Positions 33,198-45,080 of a stretch of 64,000 bases of DNA are shown one piece after another. The DNA lies in assembly GCA_963678675.1 (NCBI GenBank), contig OY783194.1:30358278-30422277 (forward strand), written 5' to 3'. How positions within the stretch are numbered: position 1 is the first letter of the stretch; every line of letters starts with the position of its first letter. The DNA is from Xiphydria camelus (lineage: Eukaryota > Arthropoda > Insecta > Hymenoptera > Xiphydriidae). Both the position numbers and the translations under genes were made by a program. The notes beneath the pieces were generated by a model, which worked only from the letters and a program-made list of their open reading frames with translations, did no database searches and was not told where the DNA came from.

Positions 33198-33418
33198 TGT
33201 CATAACTCAAAATTAGAATTGTCCAAAGCGACGACTTTCAAAGTTGAATTATTATATTATACGAGCGTAGACCATTTGCTGCCAAATTATGATAATTATC
33301 ATGAAAATTCTATGATAATTATCATAATCTGGCAGCAAATGGTCAACGCTCGTATAATATAATAATTCAACTTTTAAAGTCGTTGCTGGGGACAATTCTA
33401 ATTTTGAGTATAGTGACA
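33198..33418. repeat. 221-bp near-perfect hairpin
   Basis: The arms of about 104 bp carry AAAATTAGAATTGTCC, AAAGTTGAATTATTATATTA, TACGAGCG and ACCATTTGCTGCCA, each with its inverse in the other arm. The spacer is about ten bases (TGAAAATTCT). Only a handful of mismatches are seen. TTTTGAG(T) words also appear just upstream, beside repeat W. Confidence 0.82.
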
Positions 33419-34251
33419 GAATTCGAGCAGTCAATATCCGATATTTCAACTTCATTTTTCTCCGTGCACATATACCTCGAAATCGGTGAATACTTGGATT
33501 TATCCCCTCGAGAAGAGGTCCACGACCTGCCCAATGTTGAATACGAAACCAGAACCGAAAGTGCGAGGGAGCGCGAGAAGGGCCGGTTTTTCTTTACAAA
33601 CTACGTAACCGCGTGGCATTTTCACCGCATGGCGCGGAATATAACGCACACGAAATAATTAGCATCTAGGTGCAAGGTGTACGCCAGGTCTAACGAGGTT
33701 AGCTAGTCTGGGCCCTACGCGAGAGGGGGCACCCCGTGGATCTCGCCCGTCCCTTCGTACCTACGCGAGGTCCGATGAGTCACTCGAGGGCCCCGTGGTG
33801 GTGGGTTGCCGACGCGCGTTGTGCGGTGGGTTCCCTCTTCTCTCTTCGGAAGCCACCCCCTTCGCCGCTCTTCCGACTCCCTCTGACCTGCTCCTCTTAG
33901 TCATCGAGACTCCTATTTGCCTTCGTTCCTTTTTCCTTCGCCTGACCCTCTGAGTTTCGTGATGCGCATAATACCTACGCATTCGCGTTAGGTGCAGCGA
34001 GTGCACCTTGCTGCGTGCGCGGACGCAGCTGCCTAGCTTTCACGAAGTGGTCGAATGCGATGCAACAGGGTCAGTAGGTTGACTGATTTTTGTTATTAGT
34101 CATTCCAAACTTTGGACGAAATTATTTACTCCGTATTTTTTCATTTCGAACTTCGGCCGCATTTAAACCGGAAAACGATATTTATAAACGCAGCATACGC
34201 CATCGTTCAGTAAGTCTATCTCTCTCGCACTCGTTGCTCGTCGTAAATGGT
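33419..34251. other. non-coding sequence, nothing recognised
   Basis: The frame from 33383 begins inside the hairpin and is not a gene. The 33.7-34.0 kb block is GC-rich. The minus frame 33761-34006 has no domain. Confidence 0.4.
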
Positions 34252-34355
34252 TCTTCGGTGACGTCATAACTCAACAGAGAGAAACGCACTCATAACTCTA
34301 CGAATAATCATTTTTTTCGGGCATTTTCTTTTTCACGCGATATTGAATATGTATA
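34252..34355 (-). repeat. dispersed repeat Q, copy 3 (partial, inverted)
   Basis: Read on the minus strand it has ATATTCAATATCGCGTG, AAAAATGATTATTCG and AGAGTTATGAGTGCGTTTC, then TGACGTCA, matching copy 2 and, less closely, copy 1. Confidence 0.55.
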
Positions 34356-37239
34356 AGTAGGTAAGCCAGGCCGGTTCTGGCTCACCCACGTGACCAAAAA
34401 TGGCGGGAAATTTGAATTCGCGCCGCGGAGCTCCGCCATTGGTTCTTGATTTTTGCAATTTTTTATATTTTCCTTGCTTCAGTGCAAAGCAGATAAACGG
34501 CGATAATCATTTAAGGTATACAATTGAAGATTAAAACTCCTAAATATTTGCCAAGTAAAATTGAAGAAAAAAATTTGAAAACCCCTTATCTAATGGTCAA
34601 ACTTGTCACCAATCCGATCAGATAATCATACAGGCAAAACTTTCGAAGATCCCGGTTACCGATAAGGCGAAGTTAATCGCATTCACATGCCGATGCTTCG
34701 CGCAGTCGCAATCTAAACGTCATTGGCCACACGTCTCCTTTCCGGACATCCTCCGCGCGAGGGAGCGTCGCCCCCGTTAATAAGCGAGTACCCTCGAAGC
34801 GCTCCCACGATTATGCAGATTGCCCCCCCCCCCCTCCTCGGTTTCGCCGGTCAGCGCATCACGAGTTCCAAATCTCCGCCACCTACTTTCGCGCGAGAAT
34901 CCGTTCGACGAATTCGACTCGCGCCGGTCGAGATCTTCGCGGAACAGATTTAGGAATCGCGCCAAACCCTTCGGCGCAGGTCCTCCCTTCCCCTTTTCGT
35001 CCCGCTCTTCGCCGCGCGTCGCGACACCGTCGGCGCTTCGCCGCCGATAAATATATCCGTGTAAAAACTGCAGACGACGAACAATCGGGTAATCGCACTC
35101 GAGAACTCTGCTCTTCTACGCGTCGCCCCGGCCTAGCGTCTCTCCGTCGCGGAGCCTCGAAACGGTCCAGTTTCTCCGAATTCTCGCGGGGGCTGAATTA
35201 TTAATGTCGTTAGCGGCGTAAGAGCGCGCGCGATTCAGAAGTCTGCCGCCGATGTGCCGCACTCATCGCTCTCCGCCTCCTCTACTCTCCTCTCGAGTGC
35301 GTATACGCGTCTCTATTGCGGACGACTCTCGGGCGCGTTCCACCCCCGCTACCGCTTACGCTCGACATCGCAACCATCGCCACTCCGCTTCCTCCTTTTT
35401 TCGTCGCAAAAAACACTTATACGACTCTCTTACGACGCTCGGGCGATCAGACGTTGCCCTCGCCTGATGGTTTCGCAATGCGACGCCCGTAAACGAGAAG
35501 AATCTCGCGGGTCGTCGACGGTGACGTTTCGCGAAGCGAATTAGACGCGGGCGACAAGTGATATTCTTCATACTCGTTTCGATTGCGACCGCGCAATTGA
35601 AAGATCTTTATCGGCTTTCATCGTTCGTCTTCATTGCGGAGGAGGAAGGAGCGAGATTCGTCGGAATACGCGAGTTGGCCTCCGATTACCGCGATCGTCC
35701 ACGGAGAAAAAACGGGGGCTAAATTAAATAACTCATTTTTATCCCGTTCTCCGCACTCGGAATTTTTCTAAAGCGGCCCGGTTCGGTTTGAACAGTTGCT
35801 TCTAATCATTTGCGGATAACGTTTACGGAGTGAACAAAAGCGCGGAGCCTTTAAGCTCGAGAGCAAATAGTCGCAGTGAAAGTTTTCCACGCCCGGGAAA
35901 GTAGATTTTTCGGCGAGGCTCGACTACGGAGGGGGGGAGATAACGATCGCGGTCTCCTTCGCAAAAGAAGTACCGTTAAGTAGGTGTGCACATAGAAGGA
36001 GATTTATTTACGACCCTTAAAACAAACGTAATAATTTTAAGGTCTCAGCCCTCCGAAGATAATTTCAAGAAACTGACCGGTCGATGACGATTCGTAACAG
36101 AGTAGTATTTTTTCAAAGTCTTCGGATATTCTTTAATCAGCAGGGGAGAATGACGCAATTCTTCATTTGGAGTAATCGCCTCGCAAATTTGAAAACTATA
36201 TACGATGCACTGGTTTAGCCGTAATTAGTCTCAACAAAATATGAGAAATTTCTTATTATCTCCGACTATCGCTTCCACACGACGAGACTACTTATCGAGG
36301 GGCTCTTAACCATTTCAATTTGTCCGACGATAACGCAGAATCGACCTACCGATTTTATTGCTTCAAAACGGTCCGCAATAAAAATGCAAAATTATAACGG
36401 AGTGTCTTTACGTAGGTGTGCTTTAAATGGCAAGAAACATCGCCTCGGGGACAACCCGCGAACCCCTCATTTGGACCAATGAAATCTCCCCCGAAACTTA
36501 AAGACCAGAGCCGTGCCGTATCCCCTGCCGCTACTCGCTACCACAGCGCGCACGGTTAGCTCGAAATTTCGCACATTGTTTTATTGCACCACGAAAGCTA
36601 TTATACGCGCGAGAGAGGGCGCGGAGAGCCGTTTCCTCATTACCGACGGCAGCATCGCCGCGGTGCTAAGCGAGTTAGAACAATTTATCATTATTTTTGG
36701 CTTCCCATAATCTCCGTTACGCCCACCGATTATGTGCACGTTGACCGCTGCGGGCGATTTCCCATACGGCAACACCGCGTGGGCCCGAGGTGGGGTCCGC
36801 TGCTCGCGTTTATTAAAATGCACCGTGGAAGCCCTCACCCTTGAGTCACGTCGATGGCTCCCATGATGAAATTACTGTGATTAGCCGAGGTAGACCCTCC
36901 TACGCTAACCACTGTACCGGGATGGCCTAATTCTCTATCGCGCCGGTCTTTCTCTCTTACGCGCGTCGCGACGGCTTTTTGCTCGCGCGAATCGGTTCGA
37001 CCCGTGCAGCGTCTCGGTGGACGCGGGTCGAGGCAATTTCGACCGCGAGGAGAAAGGAAGGGATCCAGTGCGAGAGCCGAAGCAGGATCTCCGGTGAATC
37101 GATTTTCCACACGCGCAGTGCCAAGGTCGAACTCGAATTTTGGACGCGCGGTCGGATCTCGTGACGATCCGAGAGACCGGATCGGTTCTCTCGCGATAAT
37201 TTGAGCTGCTGGTCCGAAATGGGCTTTTTTTCGTTACTT
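34356..37239. other. long stretch without recognised features
   Basis: GC-rich from 34.7 to 35.7 kb with overlapping antisense frames (34723-35571), AT-rich around 36.0-36.4 kb, then GC-rich again. The CpG-rich parts could hold promoters, but I found no TATA/initiator pair or exon that stands out from chance. Confidence 0.4.
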
Positions 37240-37512
37240 CACGGAAAAACACGATTTTGCAGTCTCGGCAAAACTCTTTGTCGTCATGAGAAAAATGTTA
37301 TCTGTCGCAACGAAAGATATTTATGTCTAATAGTAAAAATATTTACGGAAATAGCAAATATTTGTACCGACAAAAAATTTCACTGCGACTACAATTAATT
37401 TGCTATCATTGGATATACATTTGGCTTTCACAAATAAGACTTTTGTCGTGGTAGCAAAAAGTTCTCAGCAAAACTTAATTTGGCTAAGACTGCAAAATCC
37501 TTCTCCTTCGTG
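37240..37512. mobile_element. MITE family N, single copy
   Basis: Inverted ends: CACGGAAAAACACGATTTTG and GCAGTCTCGGCAAAA at the left, TTGGCTAAGACTGCAAAATC and CTTCTCCTTCGTG at the right. The end motif resembles family D. The inner words AGTAAAAATATTTACGG and ATAGCAAATATTTG are AT-rich. No second copy seen. Confidence 0.68.
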
Positions 37513-37539
37513 TTGGTCCTTAAGTTAACGTTGATTTAA

Positions 37540-38438
37540 CCCTTCGCGTGTAACGTCGGGTCACTCGTGCCCTGGCGAAAGTGACTGTCCCCTGTAGCTC
37601 GAAGGGTGGGGGAGGGGGAGGGGGGGGGGAATAAACTATACTGCAAAAATTGTATACTACAAAGCTACTCGCTCCCCAAGCGCCGACGGTCTAGTACGTA
37701 AACAGCCGTTTTGAGAGTCAGACGAAATTTTGAAAGTGCACGAGTGACCCGACGTTACAAGTTACGTTGATTAAAAATAGCAGGTGAGTAAAATGTTTAT
37801 TTTAATTTGGATGTTTTTTTACTAAAAATTCATGTTCTTTCATTGGAAATTGATAGATTAATTTTAGTTATCTATAAATATCAATCTATTAATCTATCTT
37901 AGAGTTTCCTATTACTGTAATTTTTTCGTATTTTTGTACTTTTTTATAATTTTTTAATAAATAATTGTGATTGATTACATTTTCATGAATAAAATTGATT
38001 AAAAATGAATAAAATGTGGATTTTACTGTAATTTGTACCTATATTTACATACTTTCTCGAAAAACGTGATTTTGATGCTCAAAACTTAAGCATCCCATTA
38101 ATTTATACATACTTCTAATATTTTTTTCTTTAAAGTACTATTCTTAAACTTCAATTTCCCGTTCGAATTTTTAAATTATATTAATTTTTGCCAAAGTTAC
38201 GATTTTTTGAAAAACATGGTCCATTCTTCACGTTTTTATGTCTTTATATAAAAATATTGTTTAAACAAATGAAAAAATCGGCAATATAGCGATTGATCCA
38301 TAAAGTAGGATAGTTAATAAGGTGACATGAATTTTTTCAGATTTTTTAAAAACACTAAAATATTTTTTAGGCGTCGGACACGAGTGACCCGACGTTACCA
38401 GTTACGGGTGCCGAAAAAGACGTTACACGCGCGAAGGG
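37540..38438. mobile_element. piggyBac-like non-autonomous element, TTAA-flanked
   Basis: TTAA stands directly outside both ends (37536-37539 and 38439-38442). The ends are CCCTTCGCGTGTAACGTC and, inverted, CCCTTCGCGCGTGTAACG. Starting with CCC at a TTAA duplication is the known signature of piggyBac-type elements. Subterminal GGGTCACTCGTG occurs near the left end and, inverted, near 37740 and 38379. The 899-bp interior is AT-rich with no transposase frame, so it would need a transposase in trans. Confidence 0.82.
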
Positions 38439-38555
38439 TTAAATATGTTTCCTATAATATTTTCCGCTGTGCGTAACGACTGGAAAAACGAGGAAAGCCA
38501 AGAGTAAACTTCGAACTTCTCAGTGATCGATCCGTTCTCGACGCTCGACGATATA

Positions 38556-38796
38556 TCGAGGAAAATAATTAAGTTAAAATGGCAAAATGCATCTAGTTAA
38601 ACACGTTTACTTATTCTAAACAAAATACTGGTCAGGTGAACCAGATGCCAAGTTATTTCAACCAAACGTTTATTCGTTCTAACCAAAAACTGGTCAGCTC
38701 AATCAAACACAGATGGAGAGGATCCATATTTTACCAAACGGCTTGGTCAACGTCTCTAGGATTTTGGTTCGATTCACCAAGTTATTTTTCTCAGTG
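38556..38796 (+). mobile_element. MITE family O, copy 3 (uninterrupted)
   Basis: GAGGAAAATAATTAAGTTAA at the left and AAGTTATTTTTCTCAGTGC at the right. It contains TAAACACGTTTACTTATTC, AAATACTGGTCAG and ACCAAACGG. It is the empty-site reference for the C and D insertions in copy 1. The 218-residue minus-strand frame that crosses it is therefore not a gene. Confidence 0.8.
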
Positions 38797-40742
38797 CACG
38801 TATAGAGGATTCGCGTCCAGAAAGTCCTTTCGGGCGGATCGAACTGGTCTCCGTCGTCCAGTTCCGTACAATTTTTGTTTCTCTCCTCTCCCCGGTCGCG
38901 CCAGCAATACGACACGTTCGTGTGCGCCGCACCGCTCTCGTCCCCGTACCTGCCGAAGGAGTCCTTTTGTGTTGAGATATAAACCTTATAAGGCCTCGCA
39001 CGGCCGGGTCCCGTTCCGGGTAAGGGGACCGAAACTCTGAGAAAACCCCGGCAAATTCCGAGAACCCCGGGTCCGGACCCCTCTTTGTCCGCGTCTACGG
39101 GAGATCCCATAAAGATACACACCCGGGACCAGTTTTTGGCCCCGTCACCCGGTTGCTGTTTATTATGGTGGTGCTGCAGCCGAGGCTGCGCGGCGGCTGC
39201 AGGGGCGCGCGCGAGCACGGCTCTTTTCACGAAATCCCAAAAGAGCCCAAAGCCGCGACGCGAGGACGAGACGTCGTTCGGGATACTGAGATCGGTCGGC
39301 GGGGAGGGAAGCACCCCTCGCTTTGCCTTTGTGACTTTGGAGAGGTTGATGCTTCTCATCTCTCTTGTTCTCCATCTCTCTTCGTCTCTCCGTCTCTCGT
39401 TCTACGCCCGCCCGATCCGCGGCAACGCGTACGAGTCTCGTCTTTCGTAGGTACAGGTCAGTTTTAGGTCTCAGCTCAGGTTTACACAAGTGTTTCGCCC
39501 GGCGTGGCGAACGAGAGGAAAACTCCTACGGTTGAGGGGCGTGTCCGAAAAGTGGCGACTGACCGATGGCGCAGTTGAGTTTACGGGGGGAAGATTTCGC
39601 CCAAGGTCACGGCGAACGGATGGTGCGCAAAAAATGGGGACAGGTTTTTCATCCGCCCAACGGAACTTATTTAACAGTCGAATAGCTCTATTCGCAGTGA
39701 AGTAAATAAATGTGCGTTTACCCTAGTACCTGTTACATTCTTACTTGGTACAATCAATGTCGAATCTTCGTAAACAAACATTTATTCGACCCGTAAAACG
39801 AAGTGAAGATGACGGCTGAGAAAATCCGAAATATTTAAATTAATCGCTCGAAAATACCATTACCTAGTATAGCCGAAAAATAATACCGAGTCGAATCAAA
39901 TAAATAGTTTCAATTATGAATGTTTCTTCGAACCAAATCAAAGTTTCTTCCTCATCGCAAGAAAACATTTTTCACGATCTACTTACGCCGATATAAACCC
40001 CCCTAAAAATCCTTCCCCACTCGCGATCTCTCAACCCAAAAAGGAGATAATAAATTACTTATCGTCGTCAATAGACGGAAAATGTCAGTAGGGTGCACCT
40101 ATTCGCACATCCCGACCATACGGTTCCCATCGATTTGCTCACCTGCGCCAACAATTCGTCGAGCACTCCCGCCGGCTTCCACCGGGTTTTTGGAAAAGTA
40201 ATGGGTGTCGTGAAAATAGAATCTCGGGTCTCTCTCGGGTCCAGGGGGTCCGGGCCCGGACGGACCTGCCGAGACCTGTTCCGACTCGCTGCAGGTGCAT
40301 CGCCTGCTAGGTCTCGGCGGTCCAGGCTCGTGGAGGAAAATAATACACGGGGGCGACCAAAAAAGGACGAAGAAAGGCGGATACGCGTCTTTTGTGCCGT
40401 TGAAAATTAGTTTGCCGAATCCGAGACGCGCTCGCGCGGCTCTTCGACGGGCGGGCCAACTCGGCCGGCCAGGTTCTATGGTGCGCGCACAATGCAACCT
40501 ATAAAGGCACTATTATACCGTTTACCTTCGCGACCCAAAATTTTGCGCACTACGCAGATTTCGTCGTCCCCGCATTTCCGCCTTACCCGCTTACGGCAAC
40601 CCTTGAGGTTGAGTTTTTTACTTCCATCCATGGGAAAGACCCATCGATTCCATCCGATGACTTTGCAGAAAATCGATTGCGTATAGATCCTCGATACCGT
40701 TATTTTTCTTTTCTCTGCGAATTTGTTAATAAAATCGATGTA
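38797..40742. other. non-coding sequence, nothing recognised
   Basis: GC-rich sequence from 38.8 to 40.5 kb gives many overlapping frames on both strands, the longest reaching into the O element. None shows a domain or coherent splice sites. Confidence 0.4.
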
Positions 40743-41276
40743 CACTTAGAGAAATGATTGCTGGTGGCCAAAAAAATGTTTTCTTCGATCAAAAATATGA
40801 TATAATTTCAGGATCAAATCACGGTTTTCTTCGTGTAAGAAAATATTTGAGAGGCTGGAGTCATTGTTTTTCTTTTACGCCGAAAGAATATCTTGTTTCC
40901 ACAACGGTATTCTTGGATCAAGAATATGTATTCTTCGATCAAGAATCTGTATTCTTAAAAATTTGTAAGCTCATACACGCAAAAGAAGAAACCAATTGTT
41001 ACTGCTTCATCCAGTGACGCTGAGATTCGAGCTTATTTTCAAGAATTTGTATTGAGGACATATTTCTATTTACTGTTTACGATGTTACCAGATACTAGTT
41101 TTTAACTAGATATAATATCTGTTTGCACGGGGATTTCTATTAGTTTCCCAGTAAAAACACCTAGTTACCGTGTAATTCCGTAAAGCTTCCTGGGCGGAAT
41201 TGTAGTTTAATGCTAGTCAATTCGTGATGCTCGTGCAAGTAACATTTTTTGATGCTAGCAATTATTTCTCTCAGCG
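40743..41276 (+). mobile_element. MITE family G, copy 3, carrying repeat P
   Basis: TA, then CACTTAGAGAAATGATTGC at the left; CAATTATTTCTCTCAGCG, then TA at the right. TATTCTTGGATCAAGAATAT and GTATTCTTCGATCAAGAA are the family's repeated words. Repeat P sits at about 40978-41145. A C-like word (CTTCCTGGGCGGAATTG) occurs at about 41188-41204. Confidence 0.8.
40978..41145 (+). repeat. dispersed repeat P, copy 2, nested in G
   Basis: AGAAACCAATTGTTACTGC, TTCATCCAGTGACGCTGAG and TTTTCAAGAATTTGTATTG match copies 1 and 3, followed by ATTTCTATTTACTGTTTAC as in copy 3. Confidence 0.65.
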
Positions 41277-41984
41277 TAAAGTCGTATTTCTGAAAAGTCA
41301 AAGAGTTTCGTTTCGAATTTGTTCACCAATCCCGACGACGACAGCACGCCCTATACGGACCCTTCTCAAAAATAAAACAATATCACCAGCGCTCGAAAGG
41401 CGGCAGGAATATGGTCGGCTGAAGAAGGTGAAAAAAAAAGACTCTCACCGTCCGCCAGGCGTCCGTCTGTCTGGCGACTGTCTGTCTGTCCGTCGTCGCT
41501 CGTCCGTTGCGTCCGTGAAGCACTTCTGCGATCGTAATTAACAGCCTCCGCAGGACTCGAGCCGGCTCTAATCGATGTACTTTTCAAGCTTCTAGACCGG
41601 CCCCCTCCGAATCCGACGGAAGAGAGTCCTCTCTTGCGAGATCTGGTCGCGTCGGAGGGGAGACGGACGCGGAGCCAACCTGTCGCGACGCAGGTTCCTT
41701 TGACCCAGGCTCGCGCGGCGAGTTTCGGAACGAGTTCGAATTCGGTGTCGGGATCCGAGTCGAATTCAATTGTGACCTTGGTTCTATATAAATATATCTT
41801 TCATTGAAACCGAATAATAACCGAAACAAATTAGGAATGCACTGGAATATTAGGTACTCGTTTATTAGAATCAATGTAATCGAGTATGTATTTGGAATAG
41901 GAAGGAGACATTTAAGAAAAACGATTAACCAAATATGCCAACGCGAAGTGAATAAATATTCAGTAGAAAAGAGCTTTTTTAATT
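41277..41984. other. non-coding sequence, nothing recognised
   Basis: A GTCC/GTCT-rich low-complexity stretch around 41450-41515. Frames on both strands without domains. Confidence 0.4.
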
Positions 41985-42219
41985 GAGGGGGTTAGTGGAA
42001 AAGTGGTACAAGTAACAATTTGGATTATTTGAGTTAACAGTAAAAATGCATAGTTAAAGTAAATATCTGTTTAGAAAAAAAGTGGTAAAGTGGCAACCAT
42101 ACCATTATACACTTATACCATTTTTTCTTCGAAACAGATATTTACTTTAACTATGCATTTTTGCAGTTAACTCAAATAATCCAAATTGTGACTTGTACCA
42201 CTTTTCCACTGACCCCCTC
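41985..42219. mobile_element. hairpin element family R, copy 2, 4-bp target duplication
   Basis: The ends are GAGGGGGTTAGTGGAAAAGT and ACTTTTCCACTGACCCCCTC, with AATT directly outside both (41981-41984 and 42220-42223). The arms match copy 1 nearly throughout. The short centre is in the opposite orientation to copy 1, so the two inserted in opposite directions. Confidence 0.85.
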
Positions 42220-42909
42220 AATTCTTATTAACGTGGTTCAGCGTAAAAGTGTAGTTAAAAGTGCTTTACTTCAAACGCGCTACTAAAAACGGCCTGTCAC
42301 ACGGAAAAAAATAATTTGTTGGTATAACTTTATTTAAGTTACCATAAAAAACATTCGATTTAAAATAGTGACCACAGATCGATTTGTTGTCACGATAACA
42401 GAGAAACAGGGTAACGAAGAGAAAGATAGAAAAGCATTTACCGAGCCAATCAAATCGCTTTTTCGGACCTAACAATAACTGCGAGCAGATATGAACATCT
42501 CTTAGCAGTTCCGCGAGCGCGCACTCGGCATTCGCGCGGCGAATCGCATTTGCGGCACGGAGCCGTAAAGCGGCGCGATGACTTTACAACGTCACTTATT
42601 GGAGCAGATTCGCGAGATTGCAAATGGCTTATTAAGACATCACGCACTCGGTCGACTTCCTGCCACGCGCATTTTTGTCTCGCAACCTGCGAGACCGCTC
42701 GAGCGATGATTTGGCCGCTGCTAATTGGCTCTCGTCCTCGCTTCCCGTCTTCTCGCGCGCATACAGTGCGCAGCAAGGTACAACGTGTTGCAACACGGGT
42801 GCACTTAAACTCCTACGCAGTTAGAGCGATGGTAATATCACCATTCTCTCCCGTCCTTTCCTTCGAAAATAAGAAAAACCCTACCGCGCCTCCCTGCCGA
42901 GTAACAGAC
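42220..42909. other. non-coding sequence with one D-like end
   Basis: A D-like terminus (CACACGGAAAAAAATAATTT) appears at about 42299, followed by unrelated sequence, so only a fragment or a separate family is present. Frames at 42450-42972 have no domains. Confidence 0.4.
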
Positions 42910-43430
42910 GAGGACTTTGTTCGGATGACTGCGCTGCGGAGTGTCCGAATGATTAGCCGAAGGAAGAAGTAACCGTTATTATTATCACTCGTCGTCGTTG
43001 AACGCGAGTAGGTAGTATAGAATCTGAAAAATGGACAAAACTCATCCGCGAGCAGCGATCGCTTCGTACGATTTCATATTATATAAAGGGAAGGACGTCG
43101 CGGAAAAATAGCGTAGTTTGGAGAAAGACTCAATCCGCTCGCTCCCGGTCGTTTTCTTCCCTCTCCCTCCGTCCCCGCCCCCTAAACCCTCTTCCACAGA
43201 GACGCGCAGGTACGCGACCCGCGACCAGGTACCCGCGATATACCCACCCATAAACCGCACTGACACGCTCCAGCCTCGCTTGCTTACGCCGCCAAGGACA
43301 ACACCGATGTTCTCTCTCCTCTCCCCGTTTCTTCTAAAATAGAAGAAGCGTCTAGCGGCGGCACAGGGGAGGACTTTGTTCGGGAGACTCGCCGTCGAGA
43401 GTGTCTAAGTGATTAAGCGAAGAAAAAAAG
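42910..43430 (+). repeat. two diverged direct repeats of about 65 bp
   Basis: 42910-42975 and 43369-43430 both run GAGGACTTTGTTCGG, then a GACT word, GAGTGTC, GATTA, GCGAAG or CCGAAG, and an A-rich close. A shorter third occurrence, ATGGACTTTGCTCGGGAGA, starts near 43631. The sequence between them is GC-rich with a CCCTCTCCCTCC stretch. Function unknown. Confidence 0.5.
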
Positions 43431-44114
43431 AGCTATTATCCCGCTACCGTGTAGAACGTAGAACGCGGCCGACGGAGGCGGTAATATAGGGGCGACGCGC
43501 CGCGCGATACGCACCGGCAGAGAGAGAGTGAGTGCACCGGCGTTTAAAATAGAGATAATAACCAGCGCCGATGTAACCGCCTTCCTCGCGCGGAGATTCG
43601 AAGAGAGCCTCGATCGAGAGGCGAGTGGCGATGGACTTTGCTCGGGAGATTTCGAGCGACTCGACGAGAGGGGAGGAAAGGAGCAGAGTGCCATTTTCCG
43701 CGCGCGCATTATTGTACGATATGCGGTAAGAGAGTCGCGCGCACTCGTCTATTCGTTTCTTCGGCTCGCCGTGAGTCTGCCAGTTCGTTTGCTTGGGAAT
43801 CGATATACCGGCTTCGCCTGAACTCCTGCGCGGAAGCGCGCGGCGCTTCCACGTGCGTCAAAGTCATCGAAAACGGGACTCGCCCCCTCGAAAGATCCGA
43901 ACCTGTTCTTTCGGTAAAAAGCCTCGCGCGTGACTCATCCGATTTCTGACTAATCGATCCTATTTTTACGGAATCGCTCTGCGCCGCAGGTGACGAATCG
44001 ATAGAGAACTCGTTCGAGATAGCGATCGGCCGCGAAGCGCGATCGGATCGTCTGTACTAACAATAAGTCGTTGTTATTGTCTCTTTCGCCTTTCTTTCTC
44101 CGTTGCGAGAGAAT
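43431..44114. other. GC-rich non-coding stretch
   Basis: Overlapping frames on both strands at 43413-43949. No domain. CpG-rich. Confidence 0.4.
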
Positions 44115-44319
44115 CCCAGACGGAAAAGTTTTATATGATGGTTTGTATAGATATAGTCCATATATGGATTATATGTGATTTTCATATGAACCATACACGA
44201 ACTATACCTATATGGATTATTTGGATCTTTAAAATTTCTAGGGGTATAATATATAATCCATATACATAATATAATCCATTAGGTTTTCGCTTGCGTCTTT
44301 ATCCGCGTAGATATCAAAA

Positions 44320-44640
44320 TAAATAGAAATTTCCATACAAATTTTCATCCCCTATTTTACCCCCTTGAGGGATAAATTTCCAAAAATCCTGAAACACGTC
44401 TTTCTTAATTTTTAACCGTAAGGCCAAATACCAATTTTCATGGATCAGACTTGAAAAATAACGGATTTTCATATAAACTTACATCCCTTATTTTACAATC
44501 TCAGGGGAAGAATTTCATAAAATCCCTTTTTTTTAATGAGTACTTACGTCACAAAAGAAACCTACTGTTCAAATTTCGTGTAATTAGCTTTAGCGGTCTC
44601 GGCTCGGCGTTGATAAATGAGTCAGTCACGACATGTTCTA
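44320..44640 (+). mobile_element. non-LTR retrotransposon 3' tail remnant (LINE or its SINE)
   Basis: TTTCATCCCCTATTTTACCC, then CTTACGTCACAAAAGAAACC, CAAATTTCGTGTAATTAGCT, TTTAGCGGTCTCGGCTCGG and CGTTGATAAATGAGTCAGTC form the kind of tail common to many insect non-LTR elements. The block around CATCCCCTATTTTACCC occurs again at 44486, diverged. No reverse transcriptase frame remains. The clade is not assignable by eye. Confidence 0.5.
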
Positions 44641-44675
44641 TTATACATATAGGTGATTTACATAGAAATCACATA

Positions 44676-44824
44676 CGCAGTAAAGAAAATGGTGTTAATT
44701 CTTCACACCATTTCACCGGTGTGGACCTATATGTACCACATCTGGTGTCGTTCAGTTTTATGCCATTGTTATCTAACACCAAAAGTGGTCTATACAGGTT
44801 CACACCGCAGAATTCTTTACTGTG
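44676..44824 (+). mobile_element. MITE family L, copy 2 (intact)
   Basis: TA, then CGCAGTAAAGAAAATGGTGT at the left; ACACCGCAGAATTCTTTACT and GTG, then TA at the right. Shared words with copy 1 are CCACATCTGGTGTCG (inverse of CCAGATG) and TTTCACCGGTGTGGACC. 149 bp. Confidence 0.8.
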
Positions 44825-44854
44825 TATAATCTGTGTATAAGATGAAATCCATAT

Positions 44855-45080
44855 ATCATATGAGGCTAAAATTCTTCGCCAGGAAAGATACTTCAATCAC
44901 TATTATTTCAATATCTATGAGCTTTTGGCTCATATTTATATAATACCTTTTTATAGATAATATTGTTATCCATAACAAAGTCTTATATCGATGTTTATAG
45001 ATAATGGGAAACGTTTATAAATAATGAGATAACAGCGATTGAAGTTTCTTCCTTGGCGAATAAGTTTAACCTCATATGGT
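44855..45080 (+). mobile_element. foldback element family J, copy 2
   Basis: The left arm has CATATGAGGCTAAAATTCTT and CGCCAGGAA; the right arm has TTCCTTGGCGAATAAGTTTA and ACCTCATATGG. CTTCAATCACTATTAT and its inverse, and ATCTATGAGCTTTTGGC, match copy 1. Confidence 0.78.

Noticed and set aside
38703..39359. Minus-strand frame of 218 residues
   Set aside because: Its end runs through the family O element, its composition is Pro/Arg/Gly-rich and the opposite strand is also open. No domain.
44451..44840. Plus-strand frame of 129 residues
   Set aside because: Made of a LINE-type 3' tail followed by family L.
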